Shown in pieces: positions 41,693-54,280 of a DNA stretch of 64,000 nucleotides. The position numbers and the translations under genes were made by a program. Position 1 is the stretch's first letter, and each line of letters starts with the position of its first letter. Below the pieces are notes generated by a model that was not told the origin of the DNA, did not search any database, and saw only the letters and a list, made by a program, of their open reading frames with translations. This DNA is from Pleurotus djamor (Eukaryota; Basidiomycota; Agaricomycetes; Agaricales; Pleurotaceae): contig JAPEVF010000106.1 of the NCBI GenBank assembly GCA_029747585.1, forward strand, positions 45,053-109,052, written 5' to 3'.

Positions 41693-43349
41693 ATGGCTGT
41701 CCCCAGTCCAGAGCCGACCCCTCTTTCCTTCTTACCACCACCATCCCCTCCACCACAACGAGATCTCTTCCAGCGAAACCCGTACCTCATTGACCACGGC
41801 CCTCTCATTGTCTCGGGATGCACTCTGCATCTCATGGGCTTAGGGGCTTAGGCCTGAAGCCTGGCATTGGCCATGGCTTTAACCCCCCAGCAGCCAATAC
41901 TCGTACCCAACGCTCAATCCACACATCCGCACCGTCGTTTTTAAGCCACCCTCCGATCTCAAAAACACCCAATGTGGGCACCACTCAAAGGCTGCTCTCT
42001 CAGACTCGCAACATTCTGTCCCGATTCGTCGCTCACCTCACGGCTCCCGGTTTGGGGACCGTTCCTTCGACCATTGGCCGTGCAGCTCACACCCATGCAC
42101 CTTTCGGGTCGGTCGGTAGCTACAGCGCAAAGAAATCCATCCAGCAAGGGTTCTCATTCCCTACCAGAGTTGCTCTCAGCCGACCTCTCCAAACATCCTA
42201 CCTGCCTCATGCGCCTGTTACTCCACGATCGGTCACGCAGGTCGGACTCGGCACTGCGCGGAACTTCTCCACAGGTCGACCGATCTTCCAGCATCTGGTA
42301 GAGAATGTACCCATTGTTGGCCGTACATTCTACGAGGCAGATTGGGAGATCAAGTTACAGGAAGAAAGGCAGATGATGATGGCGAAGTACAAGAAAGAGA
42401 AGAAGATGCAGAAGAAGACCAAGCAGATGCAGAAATCCAACGTAGCCGACNTCATCCTTCGCGATACGACAAGCTACTCTGTATCCAACGACTCCGTCGA
42501 GTTTGATCAGTANTTCTGTGGCCCATCCGTCGCTCCAGTCACCACCGTCCTTTTGATTCCCCTCGCACCCACACCAACATCCCGACTTCCCCTCGCTCCA
42601 GCTGACGCCTCTGACCAGCCTCGTCTACCCTTGCGAGTCCTCGGTCAAATGCATGCGTCGTATTCCTTACATTCGATCAAGGTCTCCTCCTTGTTCTCCC
42701 GCCTGGATGCTGCNAACGTNTGGANNCGCAACGTCAAATGTTCAGCGTACTCTCATGGTTCTGCTATCCGCANACCAGAGGGACCNAGTGGCGATGTTGA
42801 AGGGACATGTACTGTCCTGAAGNTGGAGTTCNTNGGATGGACGAAAGCGGAAGTACGAGGCGTGATTGGGGAAAGTGGTTCGGGATGGTGTGTCCTTGAG
42901 GAAGTATNTNNCATNAAGGGCCAGCAGACANNTTGGACTCGATATTATCTCCACCGGGTCNNAGTGATGACCTTCCAGCATTCGAGGAGAATGAATCNTC
43001 TAGGTCGTTCGTTATGCCGACGTTGGATTTCTCGTCGACGCACGAGAGTGCNGTAGATCAGTCCCTTCAGTCNTCTCCACCTTCGGGCAGCGCNGCCACT
43101 CTCAGCCCGTCCAGTCTCCCCTCCATTGACTTGGACGCGGNTCGTTGGTCNGATGACGACTCCCTCGTAGCTTCCCTCTCACCACGCTCCCTTTCCGATA
43201 TGACGCACCTCAGTGACGATTCAGATATTGTCTTCGTCGAACCACCGTCGACCAATGGGTACTTTGGCTTTGGCTTCAGCTCGGATTTCTTGCGTCGCAG
43301 GGCGGATACTCTTCGTGATGAGTCGGAAGCCTGGGAGGATATGTTTTGA
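41693..43349 (+). CDS. Probable mitochondrial protein, unrecognised; frame broken near the start
   Basis: Not assigned to a named family. From 41818 the frame reads an Arg/Ser-rich, acid-poor N-terminus (RTQRSIHTSAPSF is typical of mitochondrial presequences), then FSTGRPIFQHLVENVPIVGR and TFYEADWEIKLQEER, a Lys-rich helix, and a Ser/Asp-rich C-terminal half ending EAWEDMF. Upstream, ATG at 41693 opens MAVPSPEPTPLSF and LIDHGPLIVSGCTLHLMGLG, which stops because GGGCTTAG is repeated in tandem at 41836-41851. Without one copy this frame would run on into GLKPGIGHGFNPPAANTRT, so the true start is probably 41693. About 15 Ns between 42451 and 43152 also blur the middle, including a frame change near 42930. 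Confidence 0.6.
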
Positions 43350-43770
43350 ATTTGAATCTTACTTTTTTACGAATAAACCAAACCAATGTCCTTCCTTTAC
43401 TACTTGTGTATAGTATCTTGTGTAGCTCAGTTATCTTTTGACCATCCGCGTACAGGTGCCAGAAAAATCTACTGGTTCCACTAAAAGGGCCATCTACTTC
43501 CTCGATCACACCAGTCCATCACACCATAGAATCTGACGACACTGTCATTCGTCCAACAAAAACACAATATTCCGACATGTATATGAGGAAATGCCACTTG
43601 CGAGTCCAATATCAAAAGCATACTACACTGTACAGCAGAATCCAGAGTCCTATATAAACCTAACCGTGANATGTATGAAAGTCATAGAGTACACATGCGA
43701 GTCTTATCGTCATAGAAGGAAAGTTTGAATGACCACAGACTGAGCACAACATAGCCCAGTAATGTAGTAC
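43350..43770. other. Convergent 3' flanks
   Basis: No gene seen; 3' sides of two facing genes, with one N at 43669. Confidence 0.5.
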
Positions 43771-46324
43771 CTAAGTGAGGGAAACAATGGGAATGGAGGA
43801 AGACGAGGCCTTCGCGGGAGCGGCCGTTGAGGCTTTGATTATCTGAACTTCATAGAAAAGTTTCGTGAACGAAGTGTCTTCGCTGACTTCATGTCTGAAT
43901 AATCTGTCAGTCACGTCGCTACGCCTACTCCNCGACNGAAATGAACGTACACATCGTGTAAATGTGTCGCGATGTTCCCTTGAGAGTGCAGCTTCGAATT
44001 ACTTATAGGACACATTACGCATACCAGGTTTTCGAGTGGCTCGAGGCTGATAGTCACAGNTTCCCGGGGAATACGCGGGATCGTCATGAGTACGACGTCT
44101 TCGCCATCGATCGGACTGGTGATNTGATGTCTNACGGCAAGTCAATGGTAAATTCCACGATANTAAGGAAGGAAGAGGGNCATACTCGGTCTTTANATGN
44201 TCGCAAACAGCGTCCCGAGGAGCATAGTTCCGATAATAATGCGAGCAATGATTGCAGCTCCAGACATTATCACGGTTNATCGCATCACTGTCTTCCCGTT
44301 GTCGAACGTCCGAGACGGCGTACGGGCTCAGAAGCGAGATATTGGGAGCCCCATGGCCCATGGGATTCCAGTAACCTTCATCAGCAAAGTGCTCGATCTA
44401 CCATGAGATGAGTCCCCAGACAAAANCCGCAGANATAGGCAGACCCACATATTCACGCCATGTAAGCACGTCTTTGACTTTATGTTCATCAACCGTCTTG
44501 AAGGGGCAGCTATTACACACCACACGAAGATTCAACCGGTCCAGTTCAGATGGGAGCAGCTGAAACGAGTCGACTTCCAGAAGGTCCGCGATAGCTTTGA
44601 CAGCCTGATAACCCTTCGCCGCAAAACGAATGGTACGGACAGGTTGATTGAGGTAGTTGATAGTAGACCAAATACCCGTCCATGCGATCAAGCAATGAAG
44701 TCGACGTGGTTTACCCTTCAAATTCGGGCAAACAAAGACGGCGAACGCTCTATCAATAATGTTCGCATCTTCCTTCAGTGCGTTTTCGTTGTCATCCAAT
44801 AACCCCGACTTGATGATATCGCCTTCGAGTTGCTTTCGCATACGCCAGGCTTCAGACCGCGTCGATTCGGCAAAGCGAGGGAAGAGGTGGGATTCTTTAA
44901 ACTTGGGATCGTCCAAGGTGTGGTCTGACCCATCGTGAATCATCACATACAAGTCCTGCAAAATGACTTCTTCGAAAGGGGTGTAGTGCCATTTCGTTGC
45001 GGGAAGTGTTTTGATGTATGAGGCGTACGCTCTGCTGACAAGGTCCTTCCGACGTTGAACGCGCATGGCTTCGTCATCAACCGCCCGGGTTTTCTGGAGT
45101 GGCTTAAGGATCGCGACGATCTGAGGCAAAAGTGTCTGCCATTCTGAATGCGATAAGACCTGAAGTCCAATGGCGCATAGAATTGGTTTCGCTCACTGTT
45201 ATCCGTCAGTTCGTAATCTGGATCGAGACGGTACAGGCGATTCATTCCTCGATCGACTTCCTTCACGGAGAATCCATAATCGATGCATCGTGCCTTCATA
45301 CTTCATAAAGCCGGATTTAGTAGAGAGCCAGGTATGTTGAAGAGACACACATACTCGTTGACGAATTTAGCTCTCTTCTCCCGACGAACTGCTTCAGCCT
45401 GGATATGGAGATGTCCAAGCCAAGGCATACATAATTTGCTGTGCTGCGTGTTTGATATAAGAGAGGGGACAACTCCCGCGCTCTGACAGGCATACCTTGA
45501 GTAGACCTTCGACATAACTTTTCCTTTCAGCTATGAAGGTTTCTTGATCGTCTGTTTGAAGGAATCCAGACAGTTTCTTTTGTACGTCGTCAAAGTCGCC
45601 CTTCCAGTATCTTCGGATGGTGACGAATCTAGCATTCTCCCAACCTAGATGGAGGATATCGATGGCNAAGTCGCGGAGAGTAAAATCATCGGAGCCCACG
45701 TGTAATTGAAGTGTACGGGACCATATCCCATATTGGTTCAACCTCGGCAGTTTCGCCTTCGCGGAAGAATGTCATTCTACGGGCACATTAGAACGGCGGT
45801 CTTTCCAAGACAGCGGTCCAATCGACGTACAGATCGGGGTCGCCGAGACACTGATCATCACAGAGCCGACGAAGGATACAGAAATCCGGTACAGAGGCAG
45901 CCCTGCCACAGAGCTATTGGATCTCTTCAGCAACCGATTGGGCTGAGATACGGAAACAAAGACTTGCCTGGCATATCAGCGGCGCATATAGTAAGTCCGC
46001 CCACTGAATAAACGAGGTAAATTCCGGACAGGGAGGAGCAGGGCAGTCCCTAGCGATTGGATGCGCCTCAAATATGGATTTCCACAGAGAAAGCGCATCC
46101 GGGGAGTCCAAGAAAGCGCGTATTGGATCTACTTGCTGTGCAAGGGTGATGACGTCCTGCGGTTCAACCCATTGGAATATCTACATCAAATGGCTCGGAT
46201 GGGTTCGGTGCGAGTAGGAATCAATCTAGCTGACCTGAAACAGAACATCTGTGGGTACTTCTAGCAGCAGCGAAGGCCATATTGGGGCGCCTTCATCTTG
46301 CACGTCGTGCTGGGCGATGAGCAT
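43771..46324 (-). CDS. F-box protein with zinc-finger-like C-terminus
   Basis: Probable substrate receptor of an SCF ubiquitin ligase. The first two exons give LLLEVPTDVLFQIFQWVEPQDVITLAQ, an F-box, followed by RAFLDSPDALSLWKSIFEAH and PEFTSFIQWADLLYAP, the pattern of a family much expanded in agaricomycetes. Middle exons are helical and charged. Toward the C-terminus come LRVVCNSCPFKT, WSCNHCSHYYRNYAPRD and LVCVMCPISNSKLHSQGN followed by IATHLHDVHE, Cys/His sets that look like zinc-binding knuckles. The last intron (near 43890-43950) joins HLHDV to HEVSEDTSFTKLFYEV, and the stop is at 43771. More than eight introns; several Ns at 43932-44440 obscure parts of the finger region. The target protein is unknown. 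Confidence 0.72.
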
Positions 46325-46435
46325 CAATGTGGAAGTCCGAGTCCAAAGAGAGCTTGGGCATTTCCGTGGACTTACTCATCGTATTTAGCCGCATGGCCCA
46401 AGCGCGGCCTTGAGCTTCGGGTCACGTGTGGAACG
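46325..46435. promoter_or_regulatory. Very short bidirectional promoter (111 bp)
   Basis: Only 111 bp separate the start codons of the F-box gene (minus) and D-lactate dehydrogenase (plus). Both promoters and leaders must share this space or reach into the neighbour's first exon. Confidence 0.5.
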
Positions 46436-49086
46436 ATGTTCAGAGCGTCCATTCTTGCCAACGCTACTACTAGGGCGATCGTCGCCCCAACGCCTACTCG
46501 CTACCGATCTTCCTCGGCTCCCTCTTTCCCTCTTACCACTACATCCACCAACTTTCTTCTTTCTGCTCACCGTCCGCAACAATGGACGACCTCGCCAAGA
46601 AACCGTCGCCAGTATTCGAGTTCATCTTCTAGGACCACTTCCTCGTCAGACAGCTCTAGAACCCTTCTGTTGGCTGCATTATCTGGTCTTGCAATAGCCG
46701 GGTTGATAGAAGGGGGATTGTACTACTCCAGGGTCCGTATCCATGCAAAGGATAAACACGTTACACGATGACATCATTCAGCTAGTAGTCCTCCGAAAGT
46801 GAAACACGATCGCTGGGGACGTATGCGTCCCATGAAGAGCTTAAACTTGCCATAGAGCAACTCCGAAAAGCGTTGTCAGGCGAAGGCCAGGTCGACACCA
46901 ATCCAGACGACTTGAAAACGTACGGTTCCAGTGAGAATTCGTATCACCCTTCTTCGCCGCACGCTGTCATTGTAAGCGCATACTAGTATACTTGCTCGTT
47001 GGCTCAATTTCAGCCAATTCTCGCAATGAAATAGGTGCGGCCAAAGTCAACAGAAGATGTAGTAGCCATTGTCAACATCTCACGTCAATACAAAGTTCCA
47101 ATAACCGCATATAGCGGGGCAACCAGTCTAGAAGGTCATTTTGCAGGCGTGAGTATGCCATCACTGCTGAACTTGATTCGTACTAATATCATCAATTAAT
47201 CTTTCAGTTTCCCAGCGGGAGTATCTGCATCGACATGTCTGGGATGGATCGAATCATCCAGATTAATGGTGCGCTTCAAACCATGCTTCTGTATACAACC
47301 ATGCGGAGTTTACGTGTCTTGTGTAGAGGCCGACTCAGACATCATATGCCAAGCTGGTGCGCGATGGGAGGACATTAATGACACATTGAAGGAGAAAGGA
47401 ATTCCCCTTTTCTTCCCAGTAAGCTAGCGTTGACACGATCTGTCTGTTTTACTCAAACTCTGCATGATAGCTCGATCCAGGTCCCGGAGCGGTGAGATAT
47501 AGGTTCTCGCCTGTGTAAGAGGTACCCTAAAGCATTCGTATAGACTATTGGAGGGATGGTTGGTACTGGTTGCAGCGGCAGTTCGTAATGCTCTTCAATG
47601 TGATACCTTGTGCATGCATTGACGAGCCTCTAGCCAACGCCGTTCGTTACGGTACCGCGAAAGGTGAGAGTAGATGAATCATCTAGGCGTAATATTAGTT
47701 GAACCTGACCGTCCGCTTGCAGCTGAATGGTTCCTCAATCTTGTACGTGCGCTACCCAGTTTACAGCAGTAATCCTCGTACGAACGTCCAGTTTAGACGG
47801 TAGTGCTTCCCAATGGTGAGGTCATCAAAACTCGGAGAAGAGCAAGAAAATCCTCGGCTGGCTTCGATACCACTAAATTGTTTATCGGTGCCGAAGGAAC
47901 GTTGGGAATTGTTACTGAAGGTAGACAGACATATAAATTGCGTTCGCCTCATCATGATACACTGATTCCGTTAAATAGCCACCCTCAGGCTCGCCCCCTT
48001 GCTTCCCACCAAAGTTGCAATGGCTCAATTCCCTGACGTCCACCATGCCGTTAGTGCTGTCCAAGAAATACTGAACTCTCCCTACGGATCGCATATTCGT
48101 GCGTTCGCCTAATCTCCTCTCTCTCACCACGTCACGAACCTCTATCCTTTGCTTAGAATGTGTCGAACTCCTGGATAGCCACAGTAAGTATATTCACCCA
48201 GTAACTAAACCCGGCCTAAAATCGGCGTCTTTCTGTGTCTCTGCCTTCCAGTGATGAGCGCAATCAACCAAGCCGGCCTCGTTGATCGTCCGTACCCTGT
48301 CCAAGATAGCCTTTTCTTCAAAATCCAAGGCGACGATGTCGCCGTTCGCCTCGCATCCAAGGTCATCCAGTCGATCATAAAGAGGCACGAAGGCATGCGA
48401 TTTACATTCGCCGCCACCGATCAGGAGGCTGCTGACCTGTGGGAGAACCGCAAGTATGCTTTGACATCCAGTTTAGCGGCTAACCCGGATTGTCGGGCTT
48501 GGACGACAGACGTTTGGTGCGTTTCTCTCCATCGTTTTATGTGAATAACCAGCGTACTTGCAGGAAGTGCTTATATTGGATGGCCCTTCTAGTGTACCCG
48601 TGTCTCGTCTCCCGCAGCTCGTCTACGAGACCAAGCAAGATCTTGCGGAAGCTGGTTTGAAGAGTACCATCGTCGGTCACGTCGGCGATGGCAATTTCCA
48701 TGCATTGCTCCTGTTCAAGACGCCTGAGGAGCTCGAGGCAGTGTCCCAAGCCGTCCACCGTTTGGTCCATCGCGCTATCGCTTTGGATGGGACGTGTAAG
48801 TCCTCTCCTTGGTTGCTATTGAATTTCGCGCTGATGCGTCGTTTTACATGTAGGCACGGGCGAGCATGGTGTTGGTGTGGGTAAGAAAGAATATCTCGTC
48901 GACGAACTTGGTCCGGGCACTGTCGAACTTATGAAGACCGTCAAGAAGGCTATCGACCCCCACAACCTCTTCAATCCAGGAAAGGTGAGAGGCCATTCTA
49001 AGTACTTAGCCTCGTCGATCACTGACTTTCGTGGATTACAGCTGTATCCCGAGTCACGAACTAGCGAGAAGAAACCCTCACATTAA
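46436..49086 (+). CDS. DLD1: D-lactate dehydrogenase (cytochrome), mitochondrial
   Basis: FAD enzyme of the inner mitochondrial membrane that oxidises D-lactate to pyruvate and passes electrons to cytochrome c. Start [16 protein letters not shown], a Ser/Arg-rich presequence, then a membrane helix ([22 protein letters not shown]). Splicing at about 46733-46788 leads to [19 protein letters not shown]. The FAD-binding PCMH domain includes [39 protein letters not shown] and [21 protein letters not shown], then [19 protein letters not shown]. The C-terminal FAD-oxidase domain has [30 protein letters not shown] (metal-binding His), [14 protein letters not shown] and [14 protein letters not shown]. 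About 12 introns; all exons fit one frame, so it should be functional. Confidence 0.93.
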
Positions 49087-49202
49087 TGGTTGAAATTGTA
49101 GGGATGGGTGTTATGTAGGTCAATGGATGATTGATGCGATATTGCTGCGTGATGAGAAAGGAGTGTAAAGAGAGTAAATCCAAGGTAACTACGAAGTGCC
49201 AC

Positions 49203-52200
49203 TCAGAAAGAATCTACATCCTCGGGTTGTATTTCCTGCATCTTTATCATCGCCTCCCGAAGCTCGCCCTCCGCGAAAATGGCCGCTTCCTTTGCAACAG
49301 CGAGCTTTTGTTCAAGCTCCTCAATTGTCAAAGGTCTAGTGGATTCGTCATCCTTGATGATGCCGATAGAATCCAAGCGTTTCAAAGAATTTCCAGACTT
49401 GGGAAGAGCGCCGCGACGGTCCCAGCCGCTGTCGTTGAAAGACAACACCGCTCGAACCGCAGCGTTGTTGATATCTCGATGCAATTCCTCCAACTTCGAG
49501 AGCTGCACTTCCATCCACCGAGCCCGTCGTTCGAGTGCCATGGTAAGGGCAGCGACCTCATCTTCTTTACCCGTTGACTCCTCACCACCTTCATCCAAGA
49601 AATCATCTCCTTTGAGCATATCACGCAAGACGCCGTCAAACGAAGAGCTGTCGTCCCAAGTGGTGCGAGGGAGAAGTCGAAGAAGGTCGGAAATGGTTTG
49701 AGTAAGTGTCTCGAGGAGTTGCTGGAAGGAAGAGACAGCATTGTCGATGGACCCAGAGGGTACATTGGTGGCAAGATTATTGCCGCCAACGGAGAGCGCA
49801 GAGAGTGCGTGCACCAAAGGAGCGTATTCGAGAGGCAATTTGGCAGCGGGATTAATGGAGGCTGTATCGAAAAATACATGATTGGGAAGGTCGAGATGTG
49901 GACTAGCGAGATGGATCTCTCTGAGGAGTTCCTTGAGCGAAGCGGGATGGCAAGAGTCGCGGTCCACGGACTGGGCTCGGGATGTCGAAGAGTTGGTGTC
50001 CATGCCTTGTTTGAGAGGGAGATAGGTGAGTTCCGGTTGCATGACGGAAGAGTGAGTGGAGGAAGTATCGGGTACATGGTCTTCATCTTTGGACACTCTG
50101 ATCGTGGGCTTGGGTGTAGGCTTATTCTTCTTCGGCTTCTTGGAGAGGAGGGGTTGAACGATGTCAGCTTGTCGCTGGCGAGAGGTAGAAGCCGGCGGCT
50201 CGGGTGCTGAGTTGGATGACTTCACAGCGGCATTCTTGGAAGACTTCTTGTCGCCTTCCTGCTCGGACGAAGCCAGGGCGACCTTCCGAGACTGTTTAGC
50301 TAATCTCTCCGCCTCGGCCTTCTCCTTCGCAGCCTTCACGGCCTCCGCCTCCTCTTTCGCTAACCGCGCTTTCTCTGCCTTCGCCTTCGCTTTCTCTACC
50401 TTGGCTTGTTCAGCCTGCTCTTTCTCAATTCGCTCTCGTTCCTTCCGAGCGGCATTGATCTCTGCTTGTTCCTTCTCTTGCTGAGCTTTCAGCGCAGCTA
50501 CCTTTTCCTTTTCAGCTGCTTTCTCTTGGGCGATACGTGCCTTTTCGACGGCCTTGGCAGCAGCTTTCTCCTCAGCTAGCTTACGACGCTCTGCAGCTTT
50601 ATCTGCAGCGGCGGCCTTCTTCGCGGCCTTCTTATCAGCCTTCGTCGAAGGCGCAGTGGCGGTAGCGGACGGAGGTTCGTCAGCAGGGAGGGCATCGTCC
50701 GCAGTTGGAGACCGAACAGGACTTGATGAAAGAGCGGGGAATTCGGTAGGAGATAAAATTGGGGTTGGAGAGACAGGTGCTAAGTTGCACAAGACGACGG
50801 CAACAAATAGAGGGGGGCACCAATCAGCGTTGTAAAAGCAAGTACCATACCTAAGAGGAGAGAGAAAGAATAGCAACATATGGAGTTCCTAAGGAGTGCT
50901 GAAAAGGTCTTGTGCACCGAAAGTCGTCGGTTCAAAGGCGAATGCTCAAGGCCGATGATAGTATTTCCGCACTGAAAGTACGGCACTCGGTACGCTGACC
51001 TCCCTCCTCTTAGATATGAATAGTGGCAACTTACTATTATTACTGTCCATAACGCTGTGGTTGGTTGGCTGGAGCATGGTCGTAACCGCGGACAGGCCTG
51101 GGGGAGGGCCATAGTTCATTTGAGGTACATGCGAGGTAGGTGGCTGTTGTTGCATGAAGCCAGCGTCGTGCATCTGCGACGAAAATTTCGCAGACATAAT
51201 TGCGGGATCGNAAAAACTGTTGTTGTTGGGGTGGCGGTTGTTGATGATGCTGGTGATGGTGACCCATCTTGAGCGGTGAAGGATCTAGCAAACATTTAAC
51301 TCCATTGAATTATTAGAAGACATGATCGGGGACTTACCCATCGGAGCCTGCTTAGCGAAGTTCATTCGTTGGCTCGATTGGATAAACTCGCGAAGCTGAG
51401 CTTCACTAACTTGGTTGTCGAATGGCTGGAATCGACTGGGCTGTTGCGGTATAGGATTATGCTGGGTATGTGAATTAAGAAGCGCTGCTGAAGCTGTAGT
51501 ATGAACAAAAGGTCCATTTTGAGGCATCCAGAGACTTTTGGCTGGATCATGCTGTACTGAGGAGTCGGTCGAATGGAAGGATGGGGCGCTATGTGCATTG
51601 ACAGGTGAGGTTGCATGAAGAGGAGAAGAAGCAGTCGTGGAACCCTGGCGTCCACGAGCAAAACCAAAGCGAGACACTTGACGACTTCCGTCATCCAGAG
51701 GCGATATTGGAGGGCGGCTGGAGGAGGCAGTATCTTCACTCGAATCGGCGAATGGGTTGAAGGAACCAGTATAGCTGGAGCTCGTCGAAGGACGGTCAAT
51801 AGAACCGACAGGCGAAGCACGCATGGATGCTGCGTCGAAGATGGATCGGCTAGGGTTGTGGGGGAAGGCAAGACCTGGAGGTGCATTGACAGGAGACAAA
51901 ACAGAGGGAGTCTTCAAGGCGGGGAATGCGTCGAAGTAATTACCATGGAATGGAGTATTGGCCTCGGCCTCAAAGTCCGGGAGAGCCTGCCCGTCGTCTG
52001 CATCATTCCCAGCGAGAGATGGGTCAAGATTGAAACTGAACCCTCCACCACTATCAACCCCGCTCAAGGCCTGGAGGAGGTGATCTAAATCGGGGAAGGG
52101 ACTGGATGTGACAGGAACAGTAGCCGCACCGCGGCGCGTCTCCATGTCGTCAAGCAATGCGCGAGCTGCGTTTGACATTTGATACGATGACTGTGCAGCC

Positions 52201-53970
52201 AAGATAGGTGTCTGCGTTTGAGAGACCTCACTCTTGGGGAAGCGATCTGGGGTAGGAAGCCCGGGAGGAGCAGAAAGACCGGGAGGCACTGCTGGAATAC
52301 CAGGGGGTACCGCTGGCGTTGAGGGAGGTGATTGCACGGTTTGTGGAGGTGGAATGGGCGACGCGTGCACTTCATGCGAACCAACATCAGACCCAGTGGT
52401 CGTAGAAGGCGCTGGAGACATCGATTGTTGCGGAATCTCTTTCGCTCGTGTTGGTTTCGCCTCCGCAGGTGTGGATGGTCGAGCAGGTAGTCCAGCCGGG
52501 GCTGGGGTTGGAGGTCGAGATGAAGAAGCTTGAGATGGCGTCTTCGTAGCGGACGGTTTCGTCCGTTCAGCGCGTGTGCCCGAAGGACGAGACTCGCCGC
52601 TACCACTGCTGACGTGACCGCGAGGGGTTTGGCGAGTGCCACTGGCAGGGCGCCGGGGCGTTCGACTACTCGAAGAGGACGCCAGTGTGGCGACGCTATG
52701 GCTTGAAGAATGGCTGGGTCCTTTCTGGGCCCACGCTTGAGCCCACGAAGCTGCTTTGGGTAAGCCTACGGCGAGATCAGATGAAGTGGAGACGCAGATG
52801 ACTGTATGACGCACCCTCACCACCTCGCTCAGTGGTCCTAGACTTGCTCTCCGTAGCCTTCATTGTGTGTTTCCTGCGTAGCTTTTAGATAGAGAACAGA
52901 TGGTAACGAAGATAATGCGCACAAGGTAGTCAGGTCTTCCTTAGTAAAGCAATCTTTCTCGTCACCCCATTCATGGAGGTTCATACAGTTGTGATCACCG
53001 CAGGTGACACCACGCAAAAATGCCATACAGTATTTCGTTGTTCCATAGCTGGCCCTCATTACATCAGTTCTGTTAGCACTGCCAGGAGCTGGACTGCCAT
53101 CAACCGCAGCGATACAACGAGCGGCGTCTTCCCGTCGGTGATAAGTGATATAGAGCCCAACGACGGGTGCACCACCAGAAGGCGTCCGTTTGACAATGAC
53201 GATCTTGGAGATTTTTCCGTATTGCCCAAAGTACTCATGCGAGCGCAGGGTTGGCATCAACTGATATCGCAAGGATCGCATCATGAGCAGGGAGGCCACA
53301 AAACAATACCGAACTCACATCTTCCTTGGCAAACTTAGGGCCGATGCCAACAACATAGACAACATTACGCTGCACAACACGGTAATTCGCCAAGTGCCGC
53401 CGACCCATGTTATCAAGCTCCTTGCGCTCTCGTTCCCGCTGCTTCTTCTGCTGCACGAGGCGCTTGTGGCTAAACAACACAGGTCAGCCTTTCATTCACT
53501 GGAGAAATATTGGCGATCACATACTCTTCTTGAGGAATGGGTTTGAATTCCACAGCATCATCAGTATACTCGCGCCGACAAGCAGGGCATCGTCCATTCA
53601 AATTTTCTCTGATGTGATGCCAGCAAAAACGACATATCTAAACCAAAATGTCTCAACGAAAAGTCCATCCAAGAACAATACCGAGCTCGATTACCTGGTA
53701 ACCACACACGCAGGGCTTGAAATTAAGATCGGAAATATCCAATTCATCCATACAAAGCGGGCATTCCGCATCTTCCTACATAAGACAGAAATCATCGGAT
53801 GAGGAAGAAAAGCGACTCGTAAGCTAAATCAAGCTTACTGCCTCATCATCGCTCCAATACGCGTCCTGAACGCCCGCCAAGACATGGGACTTTGACTGAT
53901 GAATGGAAAATCCAGCATGGACAACGGGGGCCGGGAGAGGATGAGTTAATTGTAGTTTGGTACTCGTCAT
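49203..53970 (-). CDS. NOT4: CCR4-NOT subunit Not4, E3 ubiquitin ligase
   Basis: RING ligase of the CCR4-NOT deadenylase complex, acting on stalled ribosomes and nascent-chain quality control in the cytosol and in transcription. Start MTSTKLQLTHPLPAP. The C4C4 RING runs CPLCMDELDISDLNF, CVCGYQICRFCWHHI, NLNGRCPACRREY; then KRERERKELDNMGRRHLANY and an RRM (NVVYVVGIGPKFAKED, YFGQYGKISKIVIVKR, GLYITYHRREDAARCI). A C3H1 zinc finger follows (KYCMAFLRGVTCGDHNCMNLHE). The rest is long: a Ser/Pro-rich region, a Gln/His patch, a Lys/Glu/Ala helix of about 170 residues near 50160-50680, and a conserved C-terminal block (SLKRLDSIGIIKDDESTRPL, then LEQKLAVAKEAAIFAEGELREA). The RING, RRM, C3H1 order is diagnostic. 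It is much longer than yeast Not4 because of the C-terminal half. Confidence 0.92.
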
Positions 53971-54280
53971 GGTCAGTGCGTTGGCGATGATGTTGCGATG
54001 CGTCTGCTCAGCTAGGAATGTAGCACAATGGCAAGGATGGAGAAGAAAGGACTTGGAAACGCGACAACGAGGTGGATGGGAAGCAGCTCCGCTTTGTCAT
54101 TATTTTCCTTTGATGACTCTTGTTGTCGTCTAGGCGCTCATCCAGCGCTCACCCAGAGGCCTCACCCCAATTCGCCATTGCTGTCGAAGTCCAGTGTTCC
54201 ACCGCTACGAATGATCCATTATATACATACAAGATCTATATCAATACGAAGAAATCATAGAATGAAATAGCTATCAAACA
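53971..54280. other. Intergenic, NOT4 promoter / UNG 3' flank
   Basis: About 310 bp; a short open frame at 54028 has no recognisable content. Confidence 0.5.

Noticed and set aside
49279..50835. Plus-strand Ser/Ala-rich frames across NOT4
   Set aside because: They are mirrors of the Lys/Glu/Ala helix codons of NOT4. The minus-strand frame is continuous and ends in the conserved Not4 block.
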